Of a stretch of DNA of 64,000 nt, positions 34,636 to 43,447 are shown piece by piece. Position 1 is the stretch's first letter; each line of letters opens with the position of its first letter. The notes under the pieces were generated by a model. The model did no database searches. It saw nothing but the letters and a program-made list of their open reading frames with translations, and was not told the origin of the DNA. The position numbers and the translations under genes were made by a program. The DNA is from Sphingobium boeckii (lineage in GTDB: Bacteria > Pseudomonadota > Alphaproteobacteria > Sphingomonadales > Sphingomonadaceae), in the NCBI RefSeq assembly GCF_014199215.1, contig NZ_JACIJC010000001.1, forward strand, positions 62,001 through 126,000. Direction: 5' to 3'.

Positions 34636-37158
34636 TCATGCGACGATATTCACGAGGCGATCGGGCACCACGATGATCTTCTTGGGGGTTTCCCCATCGA
34701 GCTGACGCACCACATTGGGTGCTGCCAGCGCGAGCGCCTCCAGTTCGTCCTTGGGCATCCCCTTGGCCACGGTCAGCGTATCGCGCAGCTTGCCGTTGAT
34801 CTGGACCGCGATGGTCACTTCATCGTCGATCAGCAGGGCGGGATCGGCGGTGGGCCATGCGGCGTCAGCCACCAGCCCGGTCTCGCCCAATGTCTCCCAG
34901 CCTTCTTCGGCCAGATGCGGCGCCATCGGCGCGACGAGGCGGACGAGCGTCCGGATCGCGGTCGCGCGCGAGGCGGAGGGTTTGGCCTTTTCGATCGCGC
35001 CGGTCAGCTCATAGAGCTTGGCGACCGCCTTGTTGAAGCCCAGCGCCTCGATATCGGTGGCGACACCCGCGATCGTCTTGTGCAGCTTGCGGTCAAGATC
35101 CTTGTCCTGGCCCTGCGCCGCGTCCTCGATCCCGTCGATCAGCCGCCACAGCCGGTTCACGAAGCGCCAGCAGCCTTCGATCCCCGCCTCGCTCCACGGC
35201 AGATCGCGCTCGGGCGGGCTATCAGACAGCATGAACCAGCGCACCGCATCCGCGCCATATTGATCGACGATCAGGTCCGGATCGACGACATTCTTCTTCG
35301 ATTTGGACATCTTCTCGATGCGCCCGATCGTGACCTTCGCACCGCTGTCTTTCAACGTCGCGATCTGCCCATCGCTATTCACATCCTCGGGGCCATACCA
35401 GAGGATCTTGCCGTCGGCTTCCTTCTGGAAATAGGTGATGTGCGTCACCATCCCCTGCGTAAACAGCCCCTGGAACGGCTCCGCCACATCGATCTTGCCG
35501 ATATGTTTCAGCGCGCGCGTCCAGAAGCGGGCATAGAGCAGATGCAGGATCGCATGTTCCACGCCGCCGATATATTGCCCCACGGGCAACCAGCTTTCGG
35601 CCACGGCTCTGTCGAATGGCTGATCATCGGGCTGGCTGGCGAAGCGGATGAAATACCAGCTCGAATCCACGAAGGTATCGAGTGTGTCGGTTTCACGCCG
35701 CGCCGGTTTTTGGCATTGCGGACAATCGACATGCTTCCAGGTCGGATGCCGGTCGAGCGGATTGCCGGGAATGTCGAAGCTGACATCCTCGGGCAGCTTC
35801 ACGGGCAATTGGCTCTTGGGCACGGGCACCACGCCACACTCATCGCAATGAATGAACGGAATGGGTGTGCCCCAATAGCGCTGGCGCGATACGCCCCAGT
35901 CGCGCAGCCGCCAGACGGTGGTGCCGATGCCCCAGCCTTCATGCTGCGCGCGTGCCACGATCGCCGCTTTGGCGTCTTCCACGGCCATGCCGTTCAGGAA
36001 ATGCGAGTTCACCAGCCTGCCGGGGCCGGTATAGGCCTCGCTGCCGATCGCCACGCCGTCCTCGCCTTCGGGCGCGACCACCCGCGTGACGGGCAGATCA
36101 TATTTGCGCGCGAAATCGAGATCGCGCTGGTCATGCGCCGGGCAGCCGAAAACAGCGCCCGTGCCATAGTCCATCAGCACGAAATTCGCTACATAGAGCG
36201 GCAGATGCCAATTCGGGTCGAGCGGATGTGTCACGCGCAGACCGGTGTCGAAACCCTTTTTCTCCGCCGTTTCGATATCCGCTGCCGCGGTGCCGGTCGC
36301 CTGGCAATCGGCGATGAACGCCTGCAATTCCGGGCTGTTCCTGGCCAGTTCCTGCGCGATCGGATGCTCGGCGGCGATCGCGGTGAAGCTCGCGCCATAA
36401 AGCGTATCGGGCCGCGTGGTGAACACTTCGAACCCGCCCGGCGCGCCGGAGAAGTGGAAGGTCAGCCGCATCCCCTGGCTCTTGCCGATCCAGTTTTCCT
36501 GCATCAGCCGGACCTTTTCGGGCCAGTCCTTCAGATCGCCCAGACCCGCCAGCAAATCGTCCGCGAAATCGGTGATCTTCAAAAACCACTGGCTGAGCTT
36601 GCGCTTCTCGACCACCGCGCCGGAGCGCCAGCCCTTGCCGTCGATCACTTGCTCATTGGCAAGCACGGTCATGTCGACCGGATCCCAATTGACCGCGGAT
36701 TCCTTGCGGTAGACCAGCCCCGATTTGTAGAGATCGAGGAACAGTGCCTGCTCATGGCCGTAATATTCGGGTTCGCAGGTGGCGAGTTCGCGGCTCCAGT
36801 CCAGCGCGAAGCCCAGCCGCTTCAATTGCTTTTTCATCGACTGGATATTGGCGCGGGTCCATGTGCCGGGATGCACCTTCTTCTCCATCGCCGCATTTTC
36901 GGCGGGCATACCAAAGGCGTCCCAGCCCATCGGATGCAGCACTTCATGGCCCGTCATCCGGCGAAAGCGCGCGAGCACGTCCCCCATGGTGTAATTGCGG
37001 ACATGGCCCATGTGGATGCGGCCCGATGGATAGGGAAACATCTCGAGCACATAGGATTTTGGCTTGGCGCTGGCATCGTCCGCGCGGAAAGTCTCCCGCT
37101 CGTCCCAGATTTTTTGCCAGCGCGCATCGGCCGCAAGCGGATTGAAGCGCGTGTGCAT
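34636..37158 (-). CDS. leuS: Leucyl-tRNA synthetase
   Basis: 840-residue class I synthetase that charges tRNA-Leu. Motif HMGH (signature HIGH variant) at residues near 51, the inserted editing domain with [10 protein letters not shown], and KMSKS around K616. The Zn-ribbon C-x2-C pairs (HCDECGVVP and DCPQCQK) are visible. The gene follows the DUF3576 lipoprotein after 4 bases. A plus-strand 884-codon frame lies opposite it and is treated as a shadow. Confidence 0.97.
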   Translation of the reverse strand: MHTRFNPLAADARWQKIWDERETFRADDASAKPKSYVLEMFPYPSGRIHMGHVRNYTMGDVLARFRRMTGHEVLHPMGWDAFGMPAENAAMEKKVHPGTWTRANIQSMKKQLKRLGFALDWSRELATCEPEYYGHEQALFLDLYKSGLVYRKESAVNWDPVDMTVLANEQVIDGKGWRSGAVVEKRKLSQWFLKITDFADDLLAGLGDLKDWPEKVRLMQENWIGKSQGMRLTFHFSGAPGGFEVFTTRPDTLYGASFTAIAAEHPIAQELARNSPELQAFIADCQATGTAAADIETAEKKGFDTGLRVTHPLDPNWHLPLYVANFVLMDYGTGAVFGCPAHDQRDLDFARKYDLPVTRVVAPEGEDGVAIGSEAYTGPGRLVNSHFLNGMAVEDAKAAIVARAQHEGWGIGTTVWRLRDWGVSRQRYWGTPIPFIHCDECGVVPVPKSQLPVKLPEDVSFDIPGNPLDRHPTWKHVDCPQCQKPARRETDTLDTFVDSSWYFIRFASQPDDQPFDRAVAESWLPVGQYIGGVEHAILHLLYARFWTRALKHIGKIDVAEPFQGLFTQGMVTHITYFQKEADGKILWYGPEDVNSDGQIATLKDSGAKVTIGRIEKMSKSKKNVVDPDLIVDQYGADAVRWFMLSDSPPERDLPWSEAGIEGCWRFVNRLWRLIDGIEDAAQGQDKDLDRKLHKTIAGVATDIEALGFNKAVAKLYELTGAIEKAKPSASRATAIRTLVRLVAPMAPHLAEEGWETLGETGLVADAAWPTADPALLIDDEVTIAVQINGKLRDTLTVAKGMPKDELEALALAAPNVVRQLDGETPKKIIVVPDRLVNIVA

Positions 37159-37162
37159 CGGA

Positions 37163-37651
37163 TCAGCCGTCGATGGCGCTGCGTCTCAGATCACGCGCCT
37201 TGGTGAGGATGATTTCCTCAAGCTTCTGGACGGTCGCGGCCTGAACGGCGCTATCGACCCACTGACCATTTTGATTCACCTGGCGCGCGGCGGAAACGCG
37301 CAACGCATCGGCGCGCAGATCCTGATCGAGGATGGTGACGGTCACCTTCATGCGCTCGCTCGGCGTATTGGGATTGGCATACCAGTCGGTCACGATCACG
37401 CCGCCGTTGGAATCGGTCTGCAGCAAGGGCATGAACGAAAGTGTGTCGAGGCTGGCGCGCCAGAGATAGGCGTTCACGCCGATGGTGGTCACCTTGGATG
37501 CCGCCAGATCCGCCTTCTGCGTGGAGGTCGCGCCATCGTCGCTGGCACCGATGCCGAAGAATCCCTTGCTGAGATCCTGCTTGATCGCATTGCAGGCTGG
37601 CAGGGTGGAAACAAGGGCCATCGCGACTGCGATGCGGAAACGGCGGGACAT
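37163..37651 (-). CDS. DUF3576 family lipoprotein
   Basis: A 162-residue exported protein of unknown function, with a lipobox after [20 protein letters not shown]. The mature part has [19 protein letters not shown] and [18 protein letters not shown], the DUF3576 core, restricted as far as I know to alphaproteobacteria. ATG 37651 is preferred, with AGGA 9 bases upstream. It leads the leuS-lptE-holA operon. Confidence 0.85.
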   Translation of the reverse strand: MSRRFRIAVAMALVSTLPACNAIKQDLSKGFFGIGASDDGATSTQKADLAASKVTTIGVNAYLWRASLDTLSFMPLLQTDSNGGVIVTDWYANPNTPSERMKVTVTILDQDLRADALRVSAARQVNQNGQWVDSAVQAATVQKLEEIILTKARDLRRSAIDG

Positions 37652-37847
37652 AGGTGCAATCCTTGGGAATACGGTCAATCGGCGTCGTTATAGATGCTCC
37701 GGCGCGCCTCGCAAGCGCGCGTTTTCCGGACGCTCGGGCGGATTCTGTGTGTGTTGTGCAACAGGCGGATAAAAATCGCGTGCAAGTGGGTTTATATTCC
37801 CGCGAACATCATGATATGGGCAGAGTGAAGCAAGGGGTTTTTGCGTG

Positions 37848-38582
37848 ATGTTGGCGAGTCGGAAGACATGGGCATGGACGGGGGCGGCATTAGCCGTGCT
37901 CGCTATTGTCGCGTCTCCCACGATCAGCGCCGCGCAGCAGACATCGCTGGCTTCGGTCAAGGCGCGCATGACGGCAGCGCCGCGTTCGGGAATCGGTTCC
38001 TTCACGCCGGCTGCCGCCGATCCCAAGCTGGCCGCTTTGATGGCGCGCAGTGATCTGGCGGGGGCAGGCTTCCGCTTCACGCCAACGGGCGAAGCCGGGC
38101 GTAATCGCAAGGTCACCGTGGCGGTCCGGGCACGCACCAGCGCGCCGGCGCAGATATTCTCGTCCAGCCGCGGACTCGGCAATCCGCTGATCGCATCGCT
38201 GGGCATCACGCCTTCGGCTTATAATCTCGGCGCATCGATCGGCTGGAAGCGGTTTGCGCTTTCGGGTGATGTCGCGCGGATCGATACCGGCCTTCAGCCG
38301 GGCAGCAGCGAATCGGTGCGCGCCGGTGCCAGCTATAATGCACCGCGCTGGAGCGGCCGCGTGATGGTCGATGCCGAGCGTGGCCTGGGTGTCCAGCCGC
38401 GCGCGATCACGCCTGAAAAGAGCTATTCGGTCGATCTCGGCGGCAGTTACAAGCTGACCCGCAATCTGGATGTGACCGCGGGCGTGCGTTACAAGATGCA
38501 GGATCGCGATCGTCTGCAGACCGTGACCGACGATCGGCGTGACAGCCAGGCCGTCTATGTAGGCACCGCCTTCAAATTCTGA
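37848..38582 (+). CDS. Outer-membrane beta-barrel-like exported protein
   Basis: A 244-residue protein with a signal peptide (residues 1-30, ending ISAAQQ), a Ser/Ala-rich spacer, then repeated alternating strands (ASIGWKRFALSGDVARID, then RAGASYNAPRWSGRVMVDAE, SVDLGGSYKLTRNLDV) and the C-terminal phenylalanine GTAFKF that barrel proteins carry. No family name recognised. The ATG 37848 follows a GTG that could also start it; AGGGG is upstream. Its 3' end overlaps the opposing gene by 11 bases. Confidence 0.65.
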   Translation: MLASRKTWAWTGAALAVLAIVASPTISAAQQTSLASVKARMTAAPRSGIGSFTPAAADPKLAALMARSDLAGAGFRFTPTGEAGRNRKVTVAVRARTSAPAQIFSSSRGLGNPLIASLGITPSAYNLGASIGWKRFALSGDVARIDTGLQPGSSESVRAGASYNAPRWSGRVMVDAERGLGVQPRAITPEKSYSVDLGGSYKLTRNLDVTAGVRYKMQDRDRLQTVTDDRRDSQAVYVGTAFKF

Positions 38583-39126
38583 TGCGGCCGGCGGGCGTCA
38601 GCCCGTCTATTCCTGCCCAGCCATAGGAATTGAGCGTTCTGATCGCGCGCGCGCGCCGGGCATTCATGCCGCCGAGTGCGACCACCTTCAATTGTGTCTG
38701 GCGGGCGATCATGCCGAATCGCAACGGTCCCAGCGGCGTGGCACCGGGATGTGATCGCGTGGCATGAACCGGAGAGAGCAGCACCAGGCCCGCGCCATTG
38801 CGCGCAGCGTTGCGCAGTTCCGGCAGATCATGCGCCGGTGCGGTGTGAAGCAGTTCGGGATAGGCGTGTCCGGGGCGACGCCCATGAAAGCCGTCCGCGT
38901 GCCACGCGCGCGCCAGTTGGGGCGGGCCGGCGAGGATCAGCATCAGGCCGCGCGCGCGCGCCACGCTCCTGATTCTTGCAAACATTGCCTTTCTGGCCGC
39001 GGGGCTGAGCGCATAATGCCGGACGATCACGCCCGCGCCGCGCGGGAGCGCGTGCAGCGCGTCCCAAAGCTCATTGCCTTGTCGTTCGTCGGTCATCAGC
39101 CAAAGGCGGGGGTAGCGGGGCGGCAT
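38572..39126 (-). CDS. Thiamine phosphate synthase family protein
   Basis: A 184-residue TIM-barrel protein of the ThiE/TenI family. RLWLMTDERQ begins strand 1, LVLLSPVHATRSHPGATPLG holds the pyrophosphate-binding turn and VVALGGMNARRARAI the C-terminal GGM phosphate site. It lacks the length of typical ThiE and may be TenI-like, so a true synthase role is uncertain. The start at ATG 39126 lies 22 bases from the oppositely oriented YggS gene. Confidence 0.75.
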   Translation of the reverse strand: MPPRYPRLWLMTDERQGNELWDALHALPRGAGVIVRHYALSPAARKAMFARIRSVARARGLMLILAGPPQLARAWHADGFHGRRPGHAYPELLHTAPAHDLPELRNAARNGAGLVLLSPVHATRSHPGATPLGPLRFGMIARQTQLKVVALGGMNARRARAIRTLNSYGWAGIDGLTPAGRIRI

Positions 39127-39148
39127 CGTGCTGCCTATAGCAGCCGCA

Positions 39149-39829
39149 ATGGATGGGCATGAAGCAGTTATCGACGCCGCCGCACGGCTGGCCGAAGTCA
39201 ACGAACGCATCGCGCGCACCGCGAAGCTGGCGCGCCGCGCGCCGGCAGACGTGGCGCTGATCGCGATCTCCAAGACCAAGCCGGTGGAAGAGATTCGCCC
39301 GCTGATTGCCACGGGGCATAGGCTGTTCGGGGAGAATCGCGTGCAGGAGGCGGAGGCCAAATGGCCGGCGCTGCGCGCGGAGACGCCCGATATCGTGCTG
39401 CATCTGGTCGGCAGTCTGCAGTCCAACAAGGCGGAGGCTGCGGTTGCCTTGTTCGATGCGATCCATTCGGTGGATCGCTCGTCGCTGGTCAAGGCGCTTG
39501 CGCAGGCGATGGACAAGGCCGGGAAGCGCCCGGATTGCTTCATCCAGGTGAATATCGGCGAGGAAGATCAGAAGGGCGGTTGTGCCATCGCCGATCTCCC
39601 CGCGCTGCTGGCAGACGCCCGCGCCGCCCATCTGCCGGTCGTAGGGCTGATGTGCGTGCCCCCCGCCGATCTGGAGCCCGCGCCCTGGTTTGCCCTGCTC
39701 GCGAAGCTGGCGCGCGATCATGATCTGAACGGGCTCAGCATGGGCATGTCTGGCGATCTGGAGGCGGGCGTCATGCTCGGTGCCACGCATGTCCGCGTCG
39801 GCACCGCGCTGTTCGGCGCGCGTGGATGA
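39149..39829 (+). CDS. YggS family pyridoxal-phosphate homeostasis protein
   Basis: A 226-residue PLP-binding protein without known reaction, involved in vitamin B6 homeostasis. The lysine that binds PLP is in ALIAISKTKP; LFGENRVQEAEAKWPAL and IHSVDRSSLVKAL follow, and LSMGMSGDLEAGVMLGATHVR carries the phosphate site. Start chosen at ATG 39149 (a GTG at 39128 is also in frame). It overlaps the next gene by ATGA. Confidence 0.92.
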   Translation: MDGHEAVIDAAARLAEVNERIARTAKLARRAPADVALIAISKTKPVEEIRPLIATGHRLFGENRVQEAEAKWPALRAETPDIVLHLVGSLQSNKAEAAVALFDAIHSVDRSSLVKALAQAMDKAGKRPDCFIQVNIGEEDQKGGCAIADLPALLADARAAHLPVVGLMCVPPADLEPAPWFALLAKLARDHDLNGLSMGMSGDLEAGVMLGATHVRVGTALFGARG

Positions 39830-40488
39830 AATTTGATGCGATCATCTTCGATTTCGACGGAGTCATCCTCGAAAGCGAATATGCCGGAAACCGTCATCTG
39901 GCCGAGACGCTGACGTCATTGGGCCATCCGGTCTCCGTCGACGAATCGATGGCGCATTTCATGGGGTTGGCCGGGCAGGATTTTCTCGACGCCATCGTCG
40001 CGCGGATCGGTCATCCGATTCCGCAGGGGTTTGCAGCGCTGCGGGCCGAGGAAGACCGGCGCGCGATCGAAGAGGGGATCGAGGCGGTGGCCGGGGCCGC
40101 CGATTTCGTGCGGAGCCTGCCGCGCACGCTGCCCCGCGCGATCGCCTCCTCCAGTGCGACCCGCTGGATCGAGGCGCATCTCGATCATCTCGACCTGCGC
40201 GCCTGTTTCGGGGCACACATTTATAGCGGGCGTGAACATGTCACCCGCGGCAAGCCCGCGCCGGATCTCTATCTCCATGCCGCCGATGCGCTGGGCATCG
40301 ATATCGCGCGCTGCCTGATCATCGAAGACTCCCCCGTGGGCGTCACCGGGGCTGTTGCATCGGGTGCCCATGTGATCGGGCTGACGGCCGGGCAGCATTG
40401 CGGCCCTGGTCATGGCGCGCGATTGCTGGCGCTCGGTGTTCCCGAAGTGGCAGGATCGTTCGAGGAACTGGCGCGTCTGATCGCCTGA
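39826..40488 (+). CDS. HAD family hydrolase (phosphatase-type, subfamily IA)
   Basis: A 220-residue phosphatase-type protein. Motif I FDFDGVILESE holds the nucleophile aspartate D9 or D11; motif II ASSSATRWIE, motif III lysine RGKPAPDLYLHAA and motif IV IIEDSPVGVTGAVASG are in order. The cap resembles phosphoglycolate-type and beta-phosphoglucomutase-like enzymes; substrate is unknown. It is coupled to the YggS gene. Confidence 0.88.
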   Translation: MKFDAIIFDFDGVILESEYAGNRHLAETLTSLGHPVSVDESMAHFMGLAGQDFLDAIVARIGHPIPQGFAALRAEEDRRAIEEGIEAVAGAADFVRSLPRTLPRAIASSSATRWIEAHLDHLDLRACFGAHIYSGREHVTRGKPAPDLYLHAADALGIDIARCLIIEDSPVGVTGAVASGAHVIGLTAGQHCGPGHGARLLALGVPEVAGSFEELARLIA

Positions 40489-40503
40489 GAAGATCGGAGC
40501 ATA

Positions 40504-40620
40504 ATGCCTCTGTCCTACAGCGAAAACATCTGTTTAGATAAGATCGGCTCTTTGAGATCGTCGACCGCTCCACAGGGGCTTGAACCGAAAATTCAAACCG
40601 CGTTTCAGGTGCGACCCTAG
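40504..40620 (+). other. Gap after the HAD gene, with a possible 38-codon reading frame
   Basis: The 161-base gap between the HAD gene and ribA (40489-40649) holds an ATG at 40504 with GGAG 4 bases upstream, opening a 38-codon frame. Nothing in its predicted sequence is recognisable. A weak hairpin (GGTTTGAA / TTCAAGCC on the minus strand) lies inside. Most likely non-coding; recorded so that it can be tested. Confidence 0.15.
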
Positions 40621-40649
40621 TGTGACCTTAGGCAGCAATCCGCCACTCG

Positions 40650-41708
40650 CTAAAGCTGGTGCCCGGTCCGGTCCCGCTTGGCGTCCAGATAGCCGCGATT
40701 ATGCACATTGGCCTCGATTCGGTGCGGCACGCGCTCGATCACATCCACGCCCAGAGACCGCAATTTTTCCACCTTGTTCGGATTGTTCGTCAGCAAACGG
40801 ATGGTCGTCTGTCCGATCAGCGTGAGCATTCGCGCTGCCACCCCGAAATCGCGCGCGTCGATCGCAAAGCCCAGCCGCAGATTGGCGTCCACCGTATCGA
40901 AGCCCTGATCCTGAAGGCTGTAGGCGCGCAGCTTGTTGATCAGGCCGATGCCGCGGCCTTCCTGTCGCAGATAGAGCAATATCCCCCAATGCGCGGCGAT
41001 CTCGTGCAGCGCGCCATGGAGTTGCGGGCCGCAATCGCATTTCAGCGATCCCAGCACATCCCCCGTCAGGCATTCGCTGTGCAGACGTACCAGCGGCGGC
41101 GTGCCATCGGGCTGACCGATGATCAGCGCAACATGCTCGCCCGATTGATCGGCGCTGCGAAACGCCACGATCTCGCTATTCTCGGCCACCGCGATCGGCA
41201 ACCGGGCGCGCGCCGCGATCACCAGCTCGGCGGAATCGTCATAGGCGGCGATATCGTCCGGGGCGATGGTCACTTCAGGTAAGCCCGTGCCGCCGATGAA
41301 GAAAGCGGGCAGCAATCCAGCCAGCCGCGCCAGTTCCAGCGCCGCGCCAGCCGCATCGGCGTGCAAAACGGGCAGCGCGCGATATGGCCCCTTGAGCGGC
41401 GTCGCCAGATCCAGCGCCGGATCGGCCAGCGCCACCGCGCCGGAAAGATCGATCCACGGCGCACGCGCCACGATCACCGGCTTTTCAGGGTGTGCGGCGT
41501 CCATCTGATTGGCCAGTTTGAGCGTGACCGCCCGCGCCGCGGAGATCAGGATGGCGGCCTGTTGTGCGGGGTCGAAAGCCGCCAGCCGGCCCCCATCGGC
41601 GGTTTCGATCGCCAGCAGGGTCAGCGCGCCTTCGGCCCCCGCAATCGCGATCGGCCAGCCACGCCGGAGCGCGTCGATGGCGCGGGCGGCGGCGCGCGGG
41701 TCGCTCAA
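40650..41708 (-). CDS. ribA: GTP cyclohydrolase II with degenerate DHBP-synthase-like N-terminal region
   Basis: First step of riboflavin synthesis from GTP. The C-terminal GTPCH II domain has the zinc cysteines C-x10-C-x-C (HSECLTGDVLGSLKCDCG) and the LLYLRQEGRGIGL segment. The N-terminal 150 residues resemble RibB (AIDALRRGWPIAIAGAEGA and LARLAGLLPAFFI) but lack the acidic catalytic cluster DDEDRENEGD. The start TTG 41708 overlaps the xthA stop (TTGA), so the two genes are coupled. A separate RibB would be needed elsewhere. Confidence 0.9.
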   Translation of the reverse strand: MSDPRAAARAIDALRRGWPIAIAGAEGALTLLAIETADGGRLAAFDPAQQAAILISAARAVTLKLANQMDAAHPEKPVIVARAPWIDLSGAVALADPALDLATPLKGPYRALPVLHADAAGAALELARLAGLLPAFFIGGTGLPEVTIAPDDIAAYDDSAELVIAARARLPIAVAENSEIVAFRSADQSGEHVALIIGQPDGTPPLVRLHSECLTGDVLGSLKCDCGPQLHGALHEIAAHWGILLYLRQEGRGIGLINKLRAYSLQDQGFDTVDANLRLGFAIDARDFGVAARMLTLIGQTTIRLLTNNPNKVEKLRSLGVDVIERVPHRIEANVHNRGYLDAKRDRTGHQL

Positions 41709-42499
41709 AAGCGAAACTCCGTGACGAGCGGCACATGATCGGATGGCTTGAGCCAGTTGCGGCAGGGTTCGCAGACCCGGTGCGCTATGGCTTTTTGGGC
41801 GATTTCCGGGCTGGCCCACATATGATCCAGCCGGCGGCCGCGATCGTTCACGGTCCAGTCCTTGGAACGATAGCTCCACCAGGTGTGGAGCCGTGCCGGG
41901 GCGGGATAGAAATGGCGGCCGAGATCGACCCAGTCATGCGCTGCCTGGAGCCGGCCCAGCGTTTCCACCTCGATCGGTGTGTGGCTCACCACGCCCAGCA
42001 ATTGCTTATGGTTCCACACATCCGATTCCAGCGGCGCGATGTTGAAGTCGCCCACCAGCAAAGTCGGCACATCGAGCTTGCCTGACCAGTCGATCATGCG
42101 CTCGAGGAAGTCGAGCTTCTGGCCGAATTTGGGATTGGCATCGCGATCGGGAATATCGCCCCCGGCGGGAACATAGACATTCTCCAGACGCAGGCCGTTA
42201 TCCAGCCGGACGCCCACATGCCGGGCCTCGCCATTGGCCTGCCAGTCCAGCCGGTCGTCCTCATGAATGGGGATCTTGCTGACGATGGCGACGCCATGGT
42301 GCATCCGCTGACCATGGAGAATCTGGTGCTTATAGCCCAATGCGCGGAAGGCGGCGGCGGGGAACGTGGCATCCTCGGTCTTGGTTTCCTGAAGGCACAG
42401 GATATCCGGTGCGTCCTCCCGCAGGAAGCGCTCCACGATTTCCATGCGGAAACGGACCGAATTGATGTTCCAGGAAGCGATTGTGAGCGTGTCGGCCAT
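41705..42499 (-). CDS. xthA: Exodeoxyribonuclease III
   Basis: AP endonuclease/3' exonuclease of base-excision repair, 264 residues. The DNase I-like fold shows ASWNINSVRFR, LCLQETKTED (metal glutamate), LLVGDFNIAP (catalytic aspartate and asparagine) and DRGRRLDHMW plus KPSDHVPL. The last histidine supports activity. It precedes ribA with a 4-base overlap. Confidence 0.95.
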   Translation of the reverse strand: MADTLTIASWNINSVRFRMEIVERFLREDAPDILCLQETKTEDATFPAAAFRALGYKHQILHGQRMHHGVAIVSKIPIHEDDRLDWQANGEARHVGVRLDNGLRLENVYVPAGGDIPDRDANPKFGQKLDFLERMIDWSGKLDVPTLLVGDFNIAPLESDVWNHKQLLGVVSHTPIEVETLGRLQAAHDWVDLGRHFYPAPARLHTWWSYRSKDWTVNDRGRRLDHMWASPEIAQKAIAHRVCEPCRNWLKPSDHVPLVTEFRF

Positions 42500-42548
42500 G
42501 AAGTCCTGTAGCCTCCGGGCTGACAGGGCCGCAAGGCCGGGGTTTCCG

Positions 42549-42590
42549 AAAAAGGAAAGGCCCCCGCTCCGGGGGCGTGGAGCGAGGGCC
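42549..42590 (-). terminator. Intrinsic terminator after LolA-like gene
   Basis: On the minus strand GGCCCTCGCTCC pairs with GGAGCGGGGGCC (one mismatch) around an 8-base loop, then TTTCCTTTTT. It lies in the 219-base gap between the LolA-like gene and xthA and should separate them. Nothing else is seen in that gap. Confidence 0.8.
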
Positions 42591-42718
42591 GACCTGGCGT
42601 TTCGTCACGCGAGGCGGGGCGTGAGGCCGATTGGGCAACAGGGGGAAATCCCGATCTGGCCCCACGTCCGCAAATTGGTTTTAGGCCTATGGACCTGTCG
42701 CCAATATGAACAGGATCG

Positions 42719-43348
42719 TCAGCGACCGCGATTTTGCGGGCGTGGGTCGCGCCATTTGAACGTGTTGTCGGACACGGCGACATTGAACTTCTGGTTCGAT
42801 AGCCGGATCGACGTTCGATTATTCTGAGAATCGAGCGCCACCCAACCCTGCAGCATCAGACCGCCGGGCGCGCCGGCATTGCGCTGGAATGCCAGCGTCA
42901 GGGTGCCAAACTCGGGTTTCTTGGGATCGCGCGCTTCGACAAGAACAATCCGGTTGTCAGCCGTGGGCACCACTCTGGCCACACTCGCCAGATTGCCGGC
43001 CGGATTGAGCAATACGGCCAGCGGCGATTTGCCGATCGGCCAGCGCTGCACCTGATTCACCTGATAATCGATCATGGTCAGCGCCTTGCCATCGCCGACG
43101 ATCAGCAAGGGCACACCCTTTTGATATTGGAACCGGATCTTGCCCGGCCGCTTCAGCGTGAGTTCGCCGGTGAGCACCTTGCCTGCGCGGTCGGTCTGCG
43201 TGAAGCCGGCCGTCATGCTGGCCACCGCTTGAAGGTGCGCCGAAACCCTGTCCAGATCGGCCGAAGGCGCAGCGGCCACGCCCGGCATGGCGATCCCGGT
43301 CAGAATCAGCGGCGCAGCGGCCAAAGCGAGGGCGTATCGGCGAAACAT
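42719..43348 (-). CDS. lolA: LolA family outer-membrane lipoprotein carrier
   Basis: A 209-residue periplasmic protein with a signal peptide (MFRRYALALAAAPLIL to VAAA). Mature features are LDRVSAHLQAVASMTAGFTQT, LTGELTLKRPGKIRFQY and DYQVNQVQRWPI, the concave hydrophobic cradle that carries lipoproteins from LolCDE to the outer membrane. The ATG at 43348 has AGGAG 7 bases upstream. It follows ftsK on the same strand, the usual ftsK-lolA pairing. Confidence 0.88.
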   Translation of the reverse strand: MFRRYALALAAAPLILTGIAMPGVAAAPSADLDRVSAHLQAVASMTAGFTQTDRAGKVLTGELTLKRPGKIRFQYQKGVPLLIVGDGKALTMIDYQVNQVQRWPIGKSPLAVLLNPAGNLASVARVVPTADNRIVLVEARDPKKPEFGTLTLAFQRNAGAPGGLMLQGWVALDSQNNRTSIRLSNQKFNVAVSDNTFKWRDPRPQNRGR

Positions 43349-43398
43349 CGAAAACTCCTGAACTGTTCGGAAAGAGCCTATGGAGCCCATGGCTTGAA

Positions 43399-43439
43399 TG
43401 CCAAGTGAACCCCGGCAGACCCGCGCCGGTTCCTTGGCA
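43399..43439. other. Long imperfect hairpin between ftsK and lolA
   Basis: A stem with TGCCAAG and GAACC arms pairing with GGTTC and CTTGGCA, with single- and double-base bulges, spans 41 bases. No T-run follows. It may be an intercistronic RNA element or a weak terminator for ftsK. Confidence 0.3.
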
Positions 43440-43447
43440 CGGTCTCG

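Noticed and set aside
34552-37206. 884-codon plus-strand frame opposite leuS
   Set aside because: It mirrors leuS, which carries all class I synthetase motifs; the plus-strand product has no recognisable domain and the Arg/His-rich look of an antisense frame in GC-rich DNA.
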